Positions 1 through 11,341 of a stretch of 64,000 nt of DNA are shown piece by piece. The DNA lies in contig CM019713.1 of assembly GCA_009760885.1 (NCBI GenBank), positions 5,834,996-5,898,995 of the forward strand. The letters are read 5' to 3'. The DNA comes from Achatina immaculata. Taxonomy: Eukaryota > Mollusca > Gastropoda > Stylommatophora > Achatinidae. The translations under genes and the position numbers were made by a program. Position 1 is the stretch's first letter. Each line of letters starts with the position of its first letter. The notes beneath the pieces are model-generated. The model saw only the letters and a program-made list of their open reading frames with translations, was not told the origin of the DNA and made no database searches.

Positions 1-966
1 AGTGTCCTTGAAACAATAGGTTTTAGCCTCGTTTTAGGGATGGGAAAATTCCGGGTTGGAGAAAGGGGGGAGGACATAGTTTATAAGACTCAAACAGACT
101 AAGTTTCTCCAGTGATGGGTCGAATTCTGAACTGAATTGGGCGATTGGGTTTAGTGTTGATAATGAGGGAGTTCTTGGATGACAAATTGTTTTCGTTCGC
201 GGAAGTGTTTAGTGAAGTCAAAAACTCATGTAAGTAGTACATGTTATTCTGTTGTGGGCACGATGTATGAAAAGAGCTATGATCTCACTGACCCACTAAC
301 TCAGGTACGGGGGATATTCTAGCGTTTGTATACGTTCTATTGTTGGGATAGTTTACTTTGACCTGTGGTGAGCCTGTCTCCAAGTGAAGTCTATTTGCTG
401 GATCAAACTGAGAAATTTCAGAAAGCTACCACAACTCACTTTCCTGTCCAATCTGATATCTATGTCTAGCATCAACCGCCAATGAATAATGTCCCCAGTG
501 ACAGAAGGACCATCAATTAATTCATCAAAAAATGTTATCTAGCTTAATCAAAGCATCACAGACAACGTTGACACATTACAGGACAAAATAACATCACGTA
601 CTGCAGATGAATTGAAACCGTGTTATCTTCGTAATTTAATGCAGCATTTAATCATAATCTTGCTTATGTTAATTTGTTCCTTTCCTGTTGTTGGTATTTG
701 AGAAAGAAACATTTCAAAAATCGTATTTAAAGTTTACACAAAACTTTCACAGTAATACCGTGAAACTGAAAAATCTAGAAATAAAACTACTTGTAGCAAG
801 AATTACTAACAGCTAACAAGATCAGAGCTTTAAATTTCGCAGCATGCTGTAGTCTCAACATTTCCAAGCGCTAAAAGCGTGTCGTGAGAGAATTTAGCGA
901 AGCTCATCTTTAGTATAAAATGTTGCAGGGTTCAGACTCGAGTATACGATTTTATGTATGGAAGAT
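1..966. other. anonymous sequence, nothing recognised
   Basis: No long open frame, no tandem repeat and no recognisable transposon motif on either strand. Probably intronic or intergenic. Confidence 0.5.
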
Positions 967-972
967 TTTCAC

Positions 973-1031
973 TTTCTCTCTCTCTCCCCCCTCCCTATCT
1001 CTCTCTCTCTCTCTTTCTCTCTCCCCTCACC

Positions 1032-1063
<32 letters not shown>
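973..1063. repeat. (CT)n microsatellite, interrupted
   Basis: About 90 bases of pyrimidine-only CT dinucleotide repeats broken by short C and T runs. The Ser/Leu-rich open frames across it are repeat translations and not genes. Confidence 0.95.
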
Positions 1064-1789
1064 GGTTCGTGTCAATCAGGCGTGTGTCGCCAATCATTTC
1101 CACACCCATCTATCCTTTGCAATTTCAATAAGATGTGCGTCCTACTCTTTTTGTCAATCAAGTATTTTTTTATCTCCCTGTGTCCTTTGTCCCTCAGGTT
1201 TTCCCATTGTCCCGTTGTATAGAAGACTGATCTTACAAAACAGAACCTAATATCTGTTCATAACGTCAGCCATATATAAGTGCTTCTATGTCTTCTTTCG
1301 CGAAATCTTGTGTTTCTAGTTTTAAGCTAGCATGCAGGTTGAAGTCTCACCTTACTTCTTGGTAGTGGTTGTGTTATCAATTCTATGTGCTGTCTTACAA
1401 TTTTTACTACGGTAGTCTAGCAGTTTTATTTCGTTAACTAGCTAAATGCATAGCCTTATATAACAGTCCTGAGCAGTGCTAACATATAGAGGAGAAGAAT
1501 TAGACATGACACCGGATGTGGGAGGCAGGATATTTATAATGTCCGGATGTAATGAAAACGGGATCAATCGGGAGAAGAGGAAAGTGAAAAAGCAAGAGTA
1601 TGGATTACGAGGAGCAGAAAAGACAAGACTTCTGGCTATGGGATCTAGGAAGTTACCCAACTTTTTTTTTTTTTAAGATAGGAGCGAGAGAGAAACTGGC
1701 ATATTTTTATGTGAATCACTGGAAGTGATGTTCTGTATTTTTTGACAGGTCACAAAGTTCAAATATTTTATACAACTCAAGTAAGCTGA
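1064..1789. other. anonymous sequence, nothing recognised
   Basis: Only a short T run near 1662-1674 stands out. No coding or repeat signal seen. Confidence 0.45.
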
Positions 1790-2171
1790 TTGATGGCCTG
1801 GTTGGCTGAGTTGTTAGGCGCACTTAAAATATTGTTATATCATATTTTGTATTTTTCTTAATGTCAATTGCATCTCTTTACCTTACAACCGACAATTACT
1901 GTGCCGATGGTTTCGGGTTCAAGTCCCAGCGATGGAAATTTTTCTGGTACAGTCACACCAAAAAAGCGCCCCCCCCCTCCAACCCCCCGGGGTCCACCCA
2001 GCATCTAAAAATGGGTACCAGAAAAATCTGGGCCAGGCGTCACGTCACATTACACATCACGTGCCGAAGGTCTGCGGGTCTAACAGCTTATCCTCAACAT
2101 GCTGTAATGGCATGGGAGCAGGATTCTACCAACCCCCCCCCCCCTTTTGTCTTTTTCTTTTACAAGTAAGT
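1790..2171 (+). mobile_element. SINE-1 copy, tRNA-derived, head interrupted
   Basis: A tRNA-like head is visible: an A-box-like stretch near 1801 (TGGCTGAGTTGTTAGGCGC) and a B-box-like GGGTTCAAGTCCC near 1915. The boxes are about 100 bp apart, far more than in a tRNA, so an AT-rich insert probably separates them. The body that follows (GTCCACCCAGC, AAAATGGGTACCAG, GGCCAGGCGTCA, CCTCAACATGCTGTAATGGCATGG) recurs at 35.5, 37.4 and 58.1 kb. It ends in a pyrimidine-rich tail. SINEs of this type are copied in trans by LINE machinery and encode no protein. Confidence 0.75.
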
Positions 2172-2319
2172 TGAGTATTATTGAAATAAGTTCAAAATTT
2201 ATTTTCGCGCAAGAATTTGTCATATTTGAGGAGAAAGACTGGAAGACACACATGACTGAGCATACTTGGTGCACCTCTCTCACAGACATTTATTACACTT
2301 AGGGAACAGATACAATACA

Positions 2320-2373
2320 ACTCCCCCCTCCCCCACTTATTTTTCTTCACTCTCTCCCCCCCCCCCCCCCCCT
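2320..2373. repeat. C-rich low-complexity tract
   Basis: CCCCCCTCCCCC and a run of about 16 C. Similar C runs recur across the window (near 1970, 2133, 12390, 29181, 32403, 41096) and are often next to SINE or LINE material. Confidence 0.85.
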
Positions 2374-2476
2374 GCCCTTTTATTCAACGACGATAGTTTA
2401 GAAAAGAACATTTGTGCTTTGTCTAAAGCTGTGAAAAATGAAAACTATAGCTATATTTTGCAACTTAAAATCAAAC

Positions 2477-2695
2477 TCTGAAAACTTGGTTATCTGAGCC
2501 AAGAAAGCTATGAAAACTGACGTATCGTTTGTTATCTGAGACAAGGAAGTCAGACTCTGAAAACTAACTTATCGTTCGCTATATAAGCCAAGAAAACTTT
2601 GAAAACTAACTTACGGTTCGTTATCTGAGCCAAGAAAACTCTAAAAACTAATTTACCGTTCGTAATCCGAGCCACGAAAGTCTATTATGTACCGC
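2477..2695. repeat. degenerate minisatellite, about 45-50 bp unit, 4-5 copies
   Basis: The phrase GAAAACTAACTTATCGTTCGTTATCTGAGCCAAGAAA recurs with substitutions and small length changes. Copies are diverged, so this is an old array. Confidence 0.75.
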
Positions 2696-3326
2696 AGCGC
2701 AAGAATTTAAAGGCTACAAAATAGAAAAAAGAACATCTAAAATGAAAATTTCATTACAATGATCGATTATCAATGTAGAGAATTAAGATAACAGCGATAT
2801 CTTAATTACAACAAGATCAAAGCATCAAAAAGAACATTAAAATTATAAAAGATCCTTGTAGGTCATAAAAAGGAAAGGCCCTGAAAAATGTCTGTATCTA
2901 GTTCATTTTTTATCTTGGGTTAACCTGATATGACGGTGCGGGCTTCAAGGAATATCTTGTGTATTTTTCTAAATAAACGAATCACGCCTAAGGGACGAAA
3001 GGACGAACAAATTAACTAATTGTATTTTCACAAGGTGAAGATTGAGCACATGGGCCTGTCTAACATTTTGCGATAAATTATGAAAGAGAATTTGTTTTCA
3101 AACAAGTAACCCTTAGATTTTACAACGCAAACTTTCAGCTTTTTCCGAAAATAAGACTTTTGTTCTTGAAATTATACCAAATATTTGGTAAATCTGCTAA
3201 GTAGAGTTTCGTGAAGGCCAGTTATTGATTAAAAAACTTTTACATGTTAGGGAAAATGGCCTTCTAAACTGAGTATATCGAATTACACGGCAGTGCCACC
3301 TGTACACTATTGTCAGTGTTTTAAGA
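2696..3326. other. anonymous AT-rich sequence
   Basis: No repeat unit, RNA gene or coding motif recognised. Confidence 0.45.
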
Positions 3327-3488
3327 CAACTCAATATCTTATATCCTTCCCGTGCCGTTAAACGCCACATAGGGCTCGCAAGGTAGTTCGCCAATTTTTC
3401 CTGTCTCCGGCGAGCCCTTCAAGGGATTTTATGCCTATTTATTTGGCCTCTCCTAACAATGTCGTTACGGAAACTCGCAACTCAGTAT
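3327..3488 (-). mobile_element. LINE-D 3'-end fragment with probable target-site duplication
   Basis: On the minus strand this matches the last part of the LINE at 14.9-16.2 kb: CTCGCCGGAGACAGG, GCGAGCCCTATGTGGCG, TTAACGGCACGGGAAGG, then a GATATAAGATATT tail. A short internal segment (about 13 bp, ATGAGGTTGAAAG in the longer copy) is missing. Flanks at 3327-3337 (CAACTCAATAT) and 3478-3488 (CAACTCAGTAT) form an 11-bp direct repeat with one mismatch, consistent with target-primed insertion. The fragment is far too short to encode anything. Confidence 0.75.
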
Positions 3489-3950
3489 ACTCGCGCAAAA
3501 ATACATCTACAATTCCACATGTGCCTTATGAGTTCCACATGAGCAAATGATACCAAAATTCAGAAGCAGAGTTGGTAATTAACTAATCATATAAAAACTG
3601 AACTTTCTAGCCACAAGATGTGTCCGGAATATCTTACATTTACTGAATAAAAAGTAATAAATGAAAGTAAGACCCGTCTTTGTAGAGTGTTTACGTAAAT
3701 ATTTTCACGAGGGATCTCATTTTCATGTCTACAACCATTCTTCAGTTTTCTGAAAAACGAAGAATTATTCCGTAGTTGTTTATGTACCCTGGCTTCATGG
3801 CTTTTATCTATTCCAAATTTGTGATAATTTTAAAATATTTTTTAAACAGGCTTATTTTTTTTTCTTTCCTTTTTCTCTCTTTACTCTATCTCTTGCTGAA
3901 CTTGTGTTACTTGTTATGGTTGCGATATGACTTATTACAAAATGTCCATG
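3489..3950. other. anonymous AT-rich sequence
   Basis: No feature recognised between the LINE-D fragment and the (GAA)n tail of the next LINE. Confidence 0.4.
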
Positions 3951-3953
3951 GAG

Positions 3954-4375
3954 TTCTTCTTCTTCTTCTTCTTCATCTTCTTCTTCTTCTTCCATATTGA
4001 GGCGTCGACTTGTATACTTTAGAGGTAGTTCGTAGTCATCAGGAGAGTGTGGACATCCCCATACAGTTTGTTCTGGGCTGGTGTGGTCGTTGGCCATATT
4101 TGCCTTCTCTGCTGTTCATATATTGGGCACTCCTGCATTATGTGGTCTGCTGACATCTTACTGGTGCCACATGAACATTCGCCAGTTGATCCTATTTTGA
4201 ATTTGTTGCACAGATGGTATCTTAGGCAACCAGCAAGAAAATAAATGCGAAGATCTTTTAACATGATCGTATGGAAAGGCTCTTCCAGAAGACAACGTTT
4301 GCCAGAATTTACAACGCACAGGTCAAACCGACTTGTTTGAAAAAAAAAAACTTGGCCAAGACAATCCAACTTTCA
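3954..4375 (-). pseudogene. LINE-H C-terminal fragment (RNase H-bearing LINE) with (GAA)n tail
   Basis: The minus-strand frame 4369-4019 encodes a cysteine/histidine module typical of the C-terminus of I/Jockey-group LINE polyproteins: LAGCLRYHL, then CSCG, an HIMQECPIYEQQRR stretch and WPTTTP. In the family this follows the RNase H domain. Downstream on the same strand (3992-3954) is a (GAA)n-type tail, the usual 3' end of such elements. The upstream part (endonuclease, reverse transcriptase, RNase H) is absent, so this is a 5'-truncated dead copy. Sister fragments lie at 49.7-50.2 and 61.5 kb, and an RNase H relic at 36.4-37.0 kb may be from a related element. Confidence 0.75.
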
Positions 4376-4734
4376 TCGAACCGGTTTCTTGTTTAATGAT
4401 TCATCAAGATACACGTCACTTGATGATGCGCTGAATGCTCAGATCGATTGCTGGCTAGCTCACCAGGTACGGAAATCGTCAGGTACTTTCAAATCAATAT
4501 GCCTGTTAGGACTTAAGATAGCTTTACTGATGCCAGTTTGGCGTGCTGTTCGTCTGTGTAGGCGGAACAAAAGGTAGGAAAGTTACCTGCAAAGACAGGT
4601 TACTGATTAAGAAAATATTTCTTGAAGTAAATGTTGATTAAATTCAGATTTTATGTTTTTGTGTTTTAGTGCTCTTCTTAAGCGAAATGTAGGGTCAAAA
4701 TAGGAAAGACTAGTATTTAAAAAACGACCTGTAA
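4376..4734. other. anonymous sequence
   Basis: A short plus-strand open frame (4389-4577) has no recognisable motif. Nothing else seen. Confidence 0.35.
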
Positions 4735-5450
4735 TTCTAAACTTGAAGTCAGCAGAACTAATCTCGAAACACTGAAGAATATGTTTCGAAAAATTGTAGG
4801 ACTATTCTCAAAAATCTTTAGGACTAGTCTTTTAAAAAAAACTGTGGGGGCGAGTCTATAAAAACTGTAGACTGTTCTCGAAAAACTAGAATTCATACCT
4901 CGAAGACTGTAGGACTAATCTCGAAACATTATAGCACGAGTCTCGAAAAATTGTAGGACCAGTCTAAAAAAAAAAACAAACTTGTAGGACTGGCCTGAAT
5001 AAATCGTAGGATTAGTCTCGAAGAACTGTAGGAGTAGTCTCGAAAAACTGTTGGACTAGTCTAAAATAATTGTAGGACTAATCTCGAAGCACTGGAGAAC
5101 TAGTCCAAAAAATGTAGGACTAGTCTATAAAAACTATAGGACGTATCGAAATCCTGTGAGACAAGTCTCGAAAAACTGTAGGAGTAGTCTAAAAAATGAT
5201 GGCTGCAAGACATCGTTGACAATCTGGAAATGGATGCAGCAGCAGCAGGCCATCTTGCTCACAACCGAGAGGCCTACAGGAGTGCTGTTTGGGAGGCAAA
5301 GTTCCGCAAGGGACATGCAAACGAATGAAAGTCTCGAAAAACTGTAGGACGTATCGAAATCCTGTGACAGAAGCCTCGCAAAACTGTGGGATGTCTCATA
5401 ATACCGTGCGACTAATCTCCAAAAGTTAAAGACAAAACATTTCAGAGTCA
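4735..5450. repeat. degenerate minisatellite, TCTCGAAAAACTGTAGGACTAG unit
   Basis: A roughly 20-35 bp unit with core CTCGAAAAACTGTAGGACTAG is repeated more than 20 times with many point and length differences. The array is split by a LINE-A 3' end at 5197-5329, and matching longer units (GTAGGACGTATCGAAATCCTGTGA) occur on both sides of it. Confidence 0.85.
5197..5329 (+). mobile_element. LINE-A 3'-end fragment inside a minisatellite
   Basis: Translates to the conserved LINE-A C-terminus: GWLQD-like start, then [20 protein letters not shown] and KFRKGHANE, where family copies stop inside the GAATGA tail. Only about 133 bp survive, consistent with extreme 5' truncation on insertion. There are seven LINE-A copies in the window. 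Confidence 0.9.
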
Positions 5451-5529
5451 ACAGAAACAGCGACAACTGACTATAAATAAAATCCTGGACTTAGTTCGAT
5501 GACGCGTTCCTACAAATTCTATTTCTTAT

Positions 5530-6075
5530 TTGTACACTCAGAGCATTCCTACAATTTGTTTTGCTAAAAATGTGCAGTCATAGTGTTTTGTGTTTTCACT
5601 TTCTTGGCTAAAATGTGCATCCAGTATTCTTACGTTTGTCTTGTTAATATGCGCATTCATAGTATTCCAAACCTTTGCTTTGCTTATCTCTGCAGTCATT
5701 GTATTTCTACTTTTCCTTTGCTAAACTGTGCATTCATAGTATTCCAAACCTTTGCTTTGCTTATCTCTGCAGTCATTGTATTTCTACTTTTCCTTTGCTA
5801 AACTGTGCATTCATAGTATTCCTACATTTTCTTTCCTAATATGTGCATTCACGGACTTTCTACTTATTTTTGGATGATCTATATATTCACAATATTCTTA
5901 CTTTTGCTTTGCGAATACATGCGTTCATAATATTTCTATATTTCATTGCTAATGACATTCATGACATTCCTAGATTTTGTTACACTGTGCAGTCATAATA
6001 TTCCTATATTCAGTTACTGTCCTCTGGGCTTATAGTATTTCTACAACCTCCATTGCTAATCTGTGTATTCAATAT
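5530..6075. repeat. degenerate minisatellite, about 40 bp unit, with a recent 77-bp duplication
   Basis: Units share TTTGCTAATATGTGCATTCATAGTATTCCTAC. Within it, a 77-bp segment starting CATTCATAGTATTCCAAACC occurs twice almost identically (about 5650-5726 and 5729-5805), the youngest step in the array. Confidence 0.8.
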
Positions 6076-6485
6076 GCTCTCCTAAAACACTATTAGGATA
6101 AGGATCTCATTTCCATTTCAGTCTGTTTTAGTAATATGACACCAGTATCATACTGGTCATCGTTGTAGCTCTTTTCAACAGTTTTATAATTTAGGGACCT
6201 TGGTCTCTTATTCAGTGCTGTGTTTTGGGAACATCTCAAGTAAGTGCTTGTAGAATTCGCTACTTGTGCGCCACAAATGTGTCGCCATATTTCAGTTCCC
6301 ACTTGCTTCGTCCCAGTATGGGAACCAATCTTATTTCTTCCTACATCATGCAGTCACTGTAGTGTTATATATGTACGTCTAGGCATTTTCTCCGTAAGGA
6401 AGCAGGCCAGCTTTTCTTCAGGCCTAGAACATTCTGCATACCAGGCTTTCTCAACCCTTTTGCCTTTGCGGAATCCTTGGAAATA
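6076..6485. other. anonymous sequence
   Basis: Open frames on both strands have no recognised motifs. Nothing else seen. Confidence 0.35.
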
Positions 6486-6486
6486 T

Positions 6487-6530
<44 letters not shown>
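6486..6530. repeat. (TA)n(TG)n microsatellite
   Basis: About 10 TA and 12 TG dinucleotides, directly abutting the LINE-D copy that follows. Confidence 0.95.
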
Positions 6531-6796
6531 GACATATGTTGGTCATGTGATGAGAAGAAACAGTCAGAGAATGCCAAAACAAGCTATAAAATGGAACACA
6601 ACAGGCCAAAGAAAAAAGAAGCAGACCGCGTGAAACTCTGAAGAGGACATTGTTAAAAAAGGCCAAATTAACAGGCATAAATCCCTTGATGAGGTTGAAA
6701 GGCTCGCCGAAGACAGGAAAAATTGGCGAAATACCTTGCGAGCCCTGTGTGACGTTTAACGGCACGGGAAAGATATAAGATATAAGATATATAATT
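6531..6796 (+). mobile_element. LINE-D 3'-end fragment
   Basis: Close match to the end of the longer copy at 14.9-16.2 kb: TGGTCATGTGATGAGAAGAA, GAAACTCTGAAGAGGACATTG, TTGATGAGGTTGAAAGGCTC, GCGAGCCCTGTGTGACG and TTAACGGCACGGGAAAGATATAAGATATAA. The last repeated hexamer/heptamer units form the tail. Reading frame is broken. It begins immediately after a TA/TG microsatellite. Confidence 0.85.
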
Positions 6797-6884
6797 TTTT
6801 TTCGCCTTCGTTTTTTTCCCCAGGTATTGCCGCCATCGATTACCCCATCCTCTCCTCCACCACAATAAAATATGCCAGTTCAAT

Positions 6885-7120
6885 AAATTTACCAGTACAT
6901 CAGATAATGCCATGCCAATAGGCGTAGGAGGGTCATCTCTCTCCATCTCGCTCGATCCCCCGTGTACTCGGGTCAAGTCGACCGCTGTTTTCCTGCCAAA
7001 CCATACAGTCAGGCCGTCCAGTTCTTTCTTTCTTCTCCGCCCTCTCTGTCTTTTGTCTTTTATCTTTCCAGCCATGACCAATTTTTCGAGACCTTTCATG
7101 CCTGCTGTTGTGCCCAAAGA
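6885..7120 (-). pseudogene. LINE-F C-terminal fragment (RTE-like)
   Basis: The minus strand encodes GLEKLVMAGKIKDKRQRGRR followed by a KELDGLTVWFGRKT-type stretch and WRxM-like remnants (SSEMERDD). This matches the basic 'G(K/M)IEGKR.RGRxR' C-terminal tail shared by RTE-like LINE ORFs. Reverse transcriptase and endonuclease are missing. It lies convergent to the LINE-D fragment upstream. Confidence 0.65.
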
Positions 7121-7398
7121 ATCTTTTGTTTGTCTTGTTCTTATGTGCGGGTCTAGTGTTTCTTTGATGTTTCTTTGCTTGGTGTCATTCATTTGTCTTT
7201 ATGGCTGTCCACGGTATGCGAAGCATGACTCTTAACAACCAAGTTTCAGCTGCTTTTATTCTAAATATTTATTCATACTTCATGTTCAACTTGCATAGAG
7301 TATAGCGTTTTATAACTCTCTTGTTTTAAAAATTATCAATGGCAGATTTTGATTTGTTGATGTTCTTCGTTTTACCAAAAGCTATTTTTGCAACTTGT
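7121..7398. other. anonymous sequence
   Basis: Nothing recognised. Confidence 0.35.
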
Positions 7399-7527
7399 AT
7401 CCTGGTTCTGGATGCTTTAGCAGCAGGCCATCTTGCTCACAACCGAGAGGCCTACAGAAGTGCTGTTAGGGAGGCAAAGTTCCGCAAGGAACCTGCAAAT
7501 GAATGAACGAAATGAATCCTGGTTCTG
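7399..7527 (+). mobile_element. LINE-A 3'-end fragment with perfect 12-bp target-site duplication
   Basis: A 105-bp piece of the LINE-A 3' end ([20 protein letters not shown] in translation, then a GAATGAACGAAATGA tail) occupies 7411-7515. It is flanked by identical copies of ATCCTGGTTCTG at 7399-7410 and 7516-7527. This fixes both insertion boundaries and shows that even a very short cDNA was integrated by target-primed reverse transcription. Confidence 0.93.
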
Positions 7528-7625
7528 ATTTCTTCAGGGCACCTGGGGGCAGAGTATTGGCAGATTAAAATGTTTTTCCTTTTAATTTATTTAGTAGAGA
7601 CCACTAAGCCTTAGGGTTCTGTAAC

Positions 7626-7911
7626 AAGTACCAAGAAGGGAGTTTTCATTCACGATTTCAGCAGAGAGATGTAAGAGGTACCAAGAAGGGAGTTTTCATT
7701 CACGATTTCAGCAGAGAAATGTAAGAGGTACCAAGAAGGGAGTTTTCATTCACGATTTCAGCAGAGAGATGTAAGAGGTACCAAGAAGGGAGTTTTCATT
7801 CACGATTTCAGCAGAGAGATGTAAGAGGTACCAAGAAGAGAATTTTCATTCACGATTTCAGCAGAGATGCAAGAGGTACTAAGAAGGGAGTTTTCATTCA
7901 CAATTTCAGCA
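7626..7911. repeat. 50-bp minisatellite, about 6 copies
   Basis: Unit GTACCAAGAAGGGAGTTTTC followed by ATTCACGATTTCAGCAGAGAGATGTAAGAG. The first four units are nearly identical, the last two have small deletions. The period is 50 bp. Confidence 0.95.
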
Positions 7912-8645
7912 GATCCGCCAGGGAACCTGGGCTGAGAAAACCTGTTCCAGATACTGATAACTGTTTCAATATAACGACACAGTGAATGAAAATCATCGGG
8001 CAAAGCGGAATAAGATTGGCGAGTAAGTATAAGGCGCGAAATCTGTTGCGGGAAATTACAGAAGCCGTTAAAAGTACCAAAGCGACGCAGGCAAGACATC
8101 TGTTATCTAGTACTGAACTAACCACTCAGAAACAACGTTCACGCTGTAAGAGCTGAAACAGTCGAATTTCATTATTAGAAAGAGATTCATTTGCGGTTAT
8201 TCAAATGAGCTGAGAAACCTCCGCGAAAGCAATGAAGCCAGAAACTATTTCTTTCACTTCCAGAAGCAAGGAGTCATCGATCATTTCTCTTGTCATTTTA
8301 GCGGGAATTCTCTCCAAATCCTTGTATGGAAAGATCATTATTTCTAGACAGAAATGGCAGAAATCAAATCCAACATGGAACCGAGTTATTAAATGGCTGG
8401 TCGTTTTTACTCCAACGTTTAGGCCAAAAAATGCAGGAGCCTTGTCTTTTAACTGGGATTCCTAATTAACACGGACGCTTGTTTTCTTCGCAGAAGGAGC
8501 ACTTTATTAACTCTGATTTCTTCTTTTCACATCCTTTCTCTCGCAGCTTTCTTATTCTTCTCTGCTCGTGACATCGACAAATACTAGATTCATTATTAAT
8601 TAACCCATTTATCAACGTCAGACCGTCCATTCAATTCACTCGACT
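7912..8645. other. anonymous sequence
   Basis: Several short open frames without recognisable domains. No repeats. Confidence 0.4.
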
Positions 8646-8696
8646 AGTCATCCATCCATCCATCCGTCCGTCCGTCCGTCCGTCCGTCCATCCATT
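8646..8696. repeat. (TCCA)n(TCCG)n microsatellite
   Basis: Tetranucleotide array whose central units carry a CpG variant (CCGT) and whose outer units are CCAT. Confidence 0.95.
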
Positions 8697-8814
8697 CTAC
8701 TGTAAACTGTATATTGATTTACATGTCTGTCTGCGTGCATTTCACTCTTTTTCTCATCCCTTTGAAAAGTACTCTGCTAAATCTTCTGTCTGTCCCTCTG
8801 CTATATCTCCTTCA

Positions 8815-9205
8815 GCCTTCAGTTATATCTCCTATCTCTTGTTAGTTCCTTTGTTATATCACCTATTAGTTCATCTTTATATAACTTGTCAGGGCCTATA
8901 TTATATTTCATATCAGTTCTTCTGCTATATCTCCAATCAGTTCCTATATTATATCTCCTATCAGTTCATCTATTATATATATTATTAGTTCCTCTCTCTC
9001 CTATCAGTTCATCTATTATATATACTATCAGTTCCTCTATCTCCTATCAGTTCATCTATTACATATCCTATCAGTTCCTCCATCTTCTATCAGTTCATCT
9101 ACTATATACGCTATCAGTTCCTCTATCTCCTGTCAGTTCATCTATTATATACGCTATCAGTTCCTCTATCTCCTATCAGTTCATCTACTATATACGCTAT
9201 CAATC
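8815..9205. repeat. minisatellite, TATCAGTTCCTCTATCTCC unit
   Basis: Alternating blocks of CTATCAGTTCCTCTATCTCC and TATCAGTTCATCTATTATATACG make a composite unit of about 45 bp, best preserved over 9000-9205. The repetitive 131-aa plus-strand frame over it is a translation of the array and not a gene. Confidence 0.85.
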
Positions 9206-9344
9206 CCTTTCCAGGAAACGAATGGGAAATAAATCCAGAACCGGCTGTTATTTCTATAGCAACATTAAAAAGCGTAAATAGTGTAGGGGGAAAAAAACTT
9301 CAGTTGATTAGATATTTCAGTTTTATTGTGCATCTGTCTGTTTA

Positions 9345-9374
9345 ACATTCTGTCTGTCTGTCTGTCTGTCTGCC
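9345..9374. repeat. (TCTG)n microsatellite
   Basis: Seven near-perfect TCTG units. Confidence 0.9.
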
Positions 9375-10167
9375 TGTAGCGATGCATCGGACTGAACACC
9401 CCTTCTCCGCCTTCTCATTGGGCCCGAAGGCATATATCGCCCCAGCCCTCAACTCTGCCCCCCCACGTGATGAAAGGGACACGATTTTTTCCTATCTAAA
9501 ATAATATGTTTGATTTTTCCGTTCACATACATACAATATTATCAAACTTATTCACCTTCACTGCCTGTTACCATACGCAGTCTGCTAGCTCGTCATTACT
9601 TTGATTAATCTTTCACCACCTGTTTTTTTTTTTCATTGTTATCTCCCTTGTTTCCGTTATTATTTTTATATTATTCTGCTGAGAACTCATTTTCTATGAT
9701 ATGACAAAACAGAACCCATCCCTAACTCAGCTGTAAACAAAGAGAACGATCATCTGCCTCTTGGAAGCTTCCAGTAATAAAGTTCCATATTCTCTAAAAC
9801 AGGAAGGCTGCAACACATCGTTCTGTGCCGATGTATAGATCAGCGTATTCAAATACAGAAGGCTGTAGCAAGAATCCAACATGAATATCTGACTGTATTC
9901 TTGAAAGATTTATAGGAATAGTTTTTTTTATATACAGACGGAAAAGAGGGCCTCAGATTAAAACTTATTAAGTACTGAGGCGGGAACAAACGATAGTCTG
10001 AAAAATATCCAATATATAAGTCAAGCAAGAGTTATAATTACCTATTATCTTTTTTTTTTTTTTTTTGAATACAAGAAGATCCACGCTAGAGTATTGTGTC
10101 CTTTCTTATTTATTTTTATTCAGAGAGAAGATCCAGAAGACTATAAATGAAATCTTTGCTCTAACTA
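9375..10167. other. anonymous sequence
   Basis: No feature recognised apart from homopolymer T runs near 9623 and 10050. Confidence 0.45.
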
Positions 10168-10236
10168 TTAATAGTGGAATGTAGAAAATAGTTAATGGTG
10201 GAATGCAGAAAACAGTTAATGGCGGAATGTAGAAAA
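10168..10236. repeat. 24-bp minisatellite, 3 copies
   Basis: Unit GTTAATGGTGGAATGCAGAA plus AACA, three tandem copies with scattered substitutions. Confidence 0.85.
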
Positions 10237-10240
10237 CAAT

Positions 10241-10752
10241 CTTCCTGATAATGGCTTGATACTGCTAGAAGAAAATCTCAAATGATGGAGAAAGCTTCAC
10301 ACAAATCAACAGCACAAGACGTAGACACATTAACTACTGCACTTCCACATGAAGCTTGTCAAGACCACACTAAAATAAACACATCCATCAAGTTTTTACT
10401 AGAGCATTTAGAGACCTCTACTTAAAAGCTTATACTATTGTTTAAAATTAGAAAATTCAAATCTTATCACGAAACTGTCTACATGAAGTTATTTTACTTC
10501 TAATTTTTATTTGATTAAAAAAAAGAAAAACATCTACAGTTCGTATTAGGTAAAGAGTTAATAAAAACTGTAAAGTCAGAATTCACGGTTATTATTAACT
10601 ATATAGAAAAACTGTTAAAATAAATGGACAAAAACCAACAACAGCAACAATAACAAGGAAAAATAACCCCAATATTTAAAGAGGTTAAAGATTTCAGATA
10701 TTGTGGTCTCTTGACAAAAGACGACATAGCACGTTTAATGGCAGTCTACGGG
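10241..10752. other. anonymous AT-rich sequence
   Basis: Nothing recognised. Confidence 0.45.
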
Positions 10753-10904
10753 GTAAAGGGGGCATCTGAATATATTTGCAGTTTTAGTAAAAGGGGGCAT
10801 CTGAATATATTTGCAGTTTTAGTAAAAGGGGACATCTGAATATATTTGCAGTTTTAGTAAAAGGGGGACATCTGAATATATTTACAGTTTTAGTAAAAGG
10901 GGGC
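10753..10904. repeat. 35-bp minisatellite, about 4 copies
   Basis: Unit GGGGGCATCTGAATATATTT followed by GCAGTTTTAGTAAAA. Copies differ at one or two positions. The array directly abuts the start of the (GAA)n-tailed dispersed repeat that follows. Confidence 0.93.
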
Positions 10905-11310
10905 CGAAGGTGGTGGCCGATATGCCAGTCAGCGATCCACAGGTGACATCTAGTGTCAGAGTCGGGGAACCATAGTCGAACGAGATCCTGTCCTGCCTCT
11001 CCGTTGACACGTCCAGTAACAGGCCTGGATTGGCTACTGGGGCAGTCGCCATAGTTCCCAAAGCGGCGGAGTCGGATAAAGAAGTACTGCTCACTTCACT
11101 GCCTTTTAGCTCCACTCAGAGACTGATAAAATGGCCGTCGCAACTCGCTCCCAGTCCGAGACGGTGCTGTGCTTCAACATCTTGCACCGCATCAGCCTGC
11201 AAAGCTGTTCCAGAGAGATAGGAGGAGGAGGAAAACAAGAAGAAGAAGAAGAGGAAGAAGAAGAAGAGGAAGAAGAAGAGGAAGAAGAAGAGAAGAAGAG
11301 GAAGAAGAAG

Positions 11311-11341
<31 letters not shown>

